A DNA stretch of 64,000 bases, taken from positions 1 to 64,000 of the forward strand of contig CAJOLX010000016.1 in NCBI GenBank assembly GCA_905235625.1, in the 5' to 3' direction. The stretch is from an uncultured Clostridia bacterium (GTDB lineage: Bacteria > Bacillota > Clostridia > Oscillospirales > Acutalibacteraceae). Within the stretch, counting starts at the first letter, position 1; each line of letters begins with the position of its first letter. The notes under the pieces were generated by a model that did no database searches, was not told where the DNA came from, and saw nothing but the letters and a program-made list of their open reading frames with translations. Of the stretch, positions 62,340 to 64,000 are shown in pieces. Both the position numbers and the translations under genes were made by a program.

Positions 62340-64000
62340 TTATCCGAAAAGTGAAATCTTAACCACGAGAGCCGCGAATACGATGGATACCATCGAAAGC
62401 AGCTTGATAAGAATGTTGATTGAGGGGCCGGAAGTATCCTTGAAGGGGTCGCCGACAGTGTCGCCGACGACAGCCGCCTTGTGATTTTCGGAGCCCTTGC
62501 CGCCGAAGTTACCCGCCTCAATGTATTTCTTCGCGTTATCCCAAGCTCCGCCGGAGTTTGACATAAACACTGCCATGAGGAAGCCCGAAGCGGTTGCGCC
62601 CGCAAGCATGCCGACAACGCCGGAAGGCCCGAGCAAAATGCCTACGATTATGGGCACTATAACTGCCACTATGGTGGGCACTATCATTTCGTGAAGGCTG
62701 GATCTCGTGCAAAGGTCAACGCACTTTGCGTAATCCGCCTCAGCTTTGCCCTCCATAAGGCCCGTTATCTCTTTGAACTGACGGCGAACTTCCTTAACAA
62801 CGCTCTGAGCGGCTCTGCCCACGGAATTCATGGTGAGAGCGGCAAACACGAAGGGAAGGCATGCGCCGATGAACAAACCGATAAGCACTACGGGGTTGTT
62901 TATAGCAAGGTTTGAAATCTTTTCGCTGCCGCCGGGAATGGTTTCAATCTTATCAATGTAAGACGCCATAAGAGCGAGCGCCGTAAGAGCGGCGGAGCCG
63001 ATGGCGAAGCCCTTGCCGGTTGCTGCGGTGGTGTTGCCGAGGGAATCGAGAGCGTCCGTTCTCTCTCTAACGCTCTTGTCAAGGCCTGCCATTTCGGCGA
63101 TGCCTCCGGCGTTATCGGCAACGGGGCCGTAAGCGTCGGTAGCAAGAGTGATGCCGAGAGTTGAAAGCATGCCGACCGCGGCGAGCGCTATGCCGTAAAG
63201 GCCCTTTGACGCGCTTTCCGCGCCGCCCGAAACGATGTAAGAAACGAGCACGCAGGCGGAAACTATAACGATGGGAATAAGCGTTGAAAGCATACCCACA
63301 GAAAGGCCGCCGATAATGACGGTTGCCGTGCCCGTTTCACTGGTCTTGGCAAGATTTTGTGTGGGCTTGTAGCTGTCGGACGTATAATATTCTGTGGATC
63401 TGCCGATGAGCACGCCCGAAATAAGGCCTGCGAGCACCGCGAAATAAACGGTCCACTGCTCTGCAAGGAAGAAACGCGAAAGCGGCAGAGCAATAATCGC
63501 AATAAGAATTGCGGAGAAGTTTGTGCCTCTTGAGAGCGCGCCGAGAAGCTGCTTCTGAGAAGCGCCCTCTTTGGTCTTTACAAAGAACGTGCCGAGCACC
63601 GAGCAAAGCACGCCGAGAGCGGCAATGCAAAGGGGCAGAGCCATGGCTTTAAACGAATGATAAGCGGCTATGCCGAGCGCAAGGGAAGAAATTACGGAGC
63701 CGACGTAGCTCTCATAAAGGTCTGCGCCCATGCCCGCAACGTCGCCTACGTTATCGCCCACGTTATCGGCAATAACAGCGGGGTTTCTGGGGTCATCCTC
63801 GGGAATGCCTGCCTCAACCTTGCCCACAAGGTCCGCTCCGACGTCGGCGGCTTTGGTGAAAATACCGCCGCCAACACGGGCAAACAGAGCCATTGAAGAA
63901 GCGCCCATGCCGAAGGTAAGCATCGCGGCGGTAACTTCTTCATCGGGAAGCTTAAACACAAACTTCAGCAGGAAAAGCCAAAGAGTGATGTCAAGAAGGC
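62340..64000 (-). CDS. hppA: Membrane-bound ion-translocating pyrophosphatase, N-terminus beyond window edge
   Basis: A multi-spanning pyrophosphatase that couples PPi hydrolysis to H+ or Na+ pumping. The visible 553 codons include DVGADLVGKVEAGIPEDDPRNPAVIADNVGDNVGD (named in parts: DVGADLVGKVE and the DNVGDNVGD site), ATDAYGPVADNAGGIAEM, and the C-terminal VGDTVGDPFKDTSGPS. The segment GNTTAATGKGF has Ala where K+-independent enzymes have Lys, so I infer the K+-dependent type, which can be H+- or Na+-pumping. The frame is open to the right edge; about 130 N-terminal residues are missing. Confidence 0.95.
   Translation of the reverse strand, partial: LLDITLWLFLLKFVFKLPDEEVTAAMLTFGMGASSMALFARVGGGIFTKAADVGADLVGKVEAGIPEDDPRNPAVIADNVGDNVGDVAGMGADLYESYVGSVISSLALGIAAYHSFKAMALPLCIAALGVLCSVLGTFFVKTKEGASQKQLLGALSRGTNFSAILIAIIALPLSRFFLAEQWTVYFAVLAGLISGVLIGRSTEYYTSDSYKPTQNLAKTSETGTATVIIGGLSVGMLSTLIPIVIVSACVLVSYIVSGGAESASKGLYGIALAAVGMLSTLGITLATDAYGPVADNAGGIAEMAGLDKSVRERTDALDSLGNTTAATGKGFAIGSAALTALALMASYIDKIETIPGGSEKISNLAINNPVVLIGLFIGACLPFVFAALTMNSVGRAAQSVVKEVRRQFKEITGLMEGKAEADYAKCVDLCTRSSLHEMIVPTIVAVIVPIIVGILLGPSGVVGMLAGATASGFLMAVFMSNSGGAWDNAKKYIEAGNFGGKGSENHKAAVVGDTVGDPFKDTSGPSINILIKLLSMVSIVFAALVVKISLFG

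Overview
The window reads as chromosomal DNA of an anaerobic, low-to-mid-GC Firmicute of the class Clostridia, most likely a gut Oscillospiraceae/Ruminococcaceae-type lineage. The evidence is gene content and signals rather than any database match. There is a Spo0H-like sigma factor, the Firmicute L27 N-terminal extension with its Prp protease, Mini-RNase III, a YmfF/YmfH peptidase pair, lonA-ysxC, an mltG-U32 peptidase pair like B. subtilis yrrL-yrrO, a membrane pyrophosphatase, and several glycoside hydrolases. Strong Shine-Dalgarno sites and sigma-A promoters of the TTGACA-N17-TATAAT type are frequent.

Layout. 1-2351 (minus): a shikimate operon (chorismate mutase-AroB fusion, then aroC) behind a 25-residue Tyr/Phe-rich leader peptide and an intrinsic terminator, i.e. 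an attenuator. 2361-7082: a YdjC/ChbG deacetylase, the SigH-like factor, a tRNA-like element before a zinc-ribbon gene, a membrane-anchored phosphoesterase and a GDPD. 7151-8198: rplU-prp-rpmA with its leader. 8312-17160: folD, a frame-broken lgt, ymfH, ymfF, lysA, ysxC, lon. 17203-21707: U32 hydrolase, mltG, 5-FTHF cyclo-ligase, DJ-1, dTMP kinase-like. 21795-26500: proS, secreted lipase, ECF sigma factor with putative membrane partner. 26619-31739: GH3 enzyme, an orphan structured RNA with its own promoter, and an operon of secreted phosphoesterase, Dabb protein and GH43 enzyme. 31817-36207: standalone E2-like acyltransferase, sugar isomerase-like protein, Cys-rich protein, histidinol phosphatase, FkbM methyltransferase. 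36283-41248: one operon of SGNH hydrolase, EIIC-like permease, secreted ceramidase-like protein, FtsW/RodA and barstar. 41261-47402: HerA-like ATPase, YitT, mrnC, obg, uvrC. 47536-50418: acyl-CoA ligase and rpsF-ssb-rpsR. 50490-53579: a large secreted CHAP/repeat protein behind an elaborate RNA leader. 53870-64000: MgtC, GH2 enzyme flanked by a MITE-like repeat, LytS-type kinase with a SARP-type regulator, sugar isomerase-like protein, SGNH lipase, CorA, and the C-terminal part of a membrane pyrophosphatase.

Most of the window is ordinary housekeeping. The points that stand out are RNA-level: the aromatic leader-peptide attenuator (2150-2351), the orphan RNA (about 28833-29105), and the hairpin-antiterminator-terminator leader of the CHAP protein gene (53376-53579). 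Also notable are the tRNA-like element (4165-4229), a small repeat family with terminator-like hairpins (54682-54813 and 59428-59509), and the frame break in lgt. No rRNA, canonical tRNA, CRISPR array, prophage or complete insertion sequence was seen.
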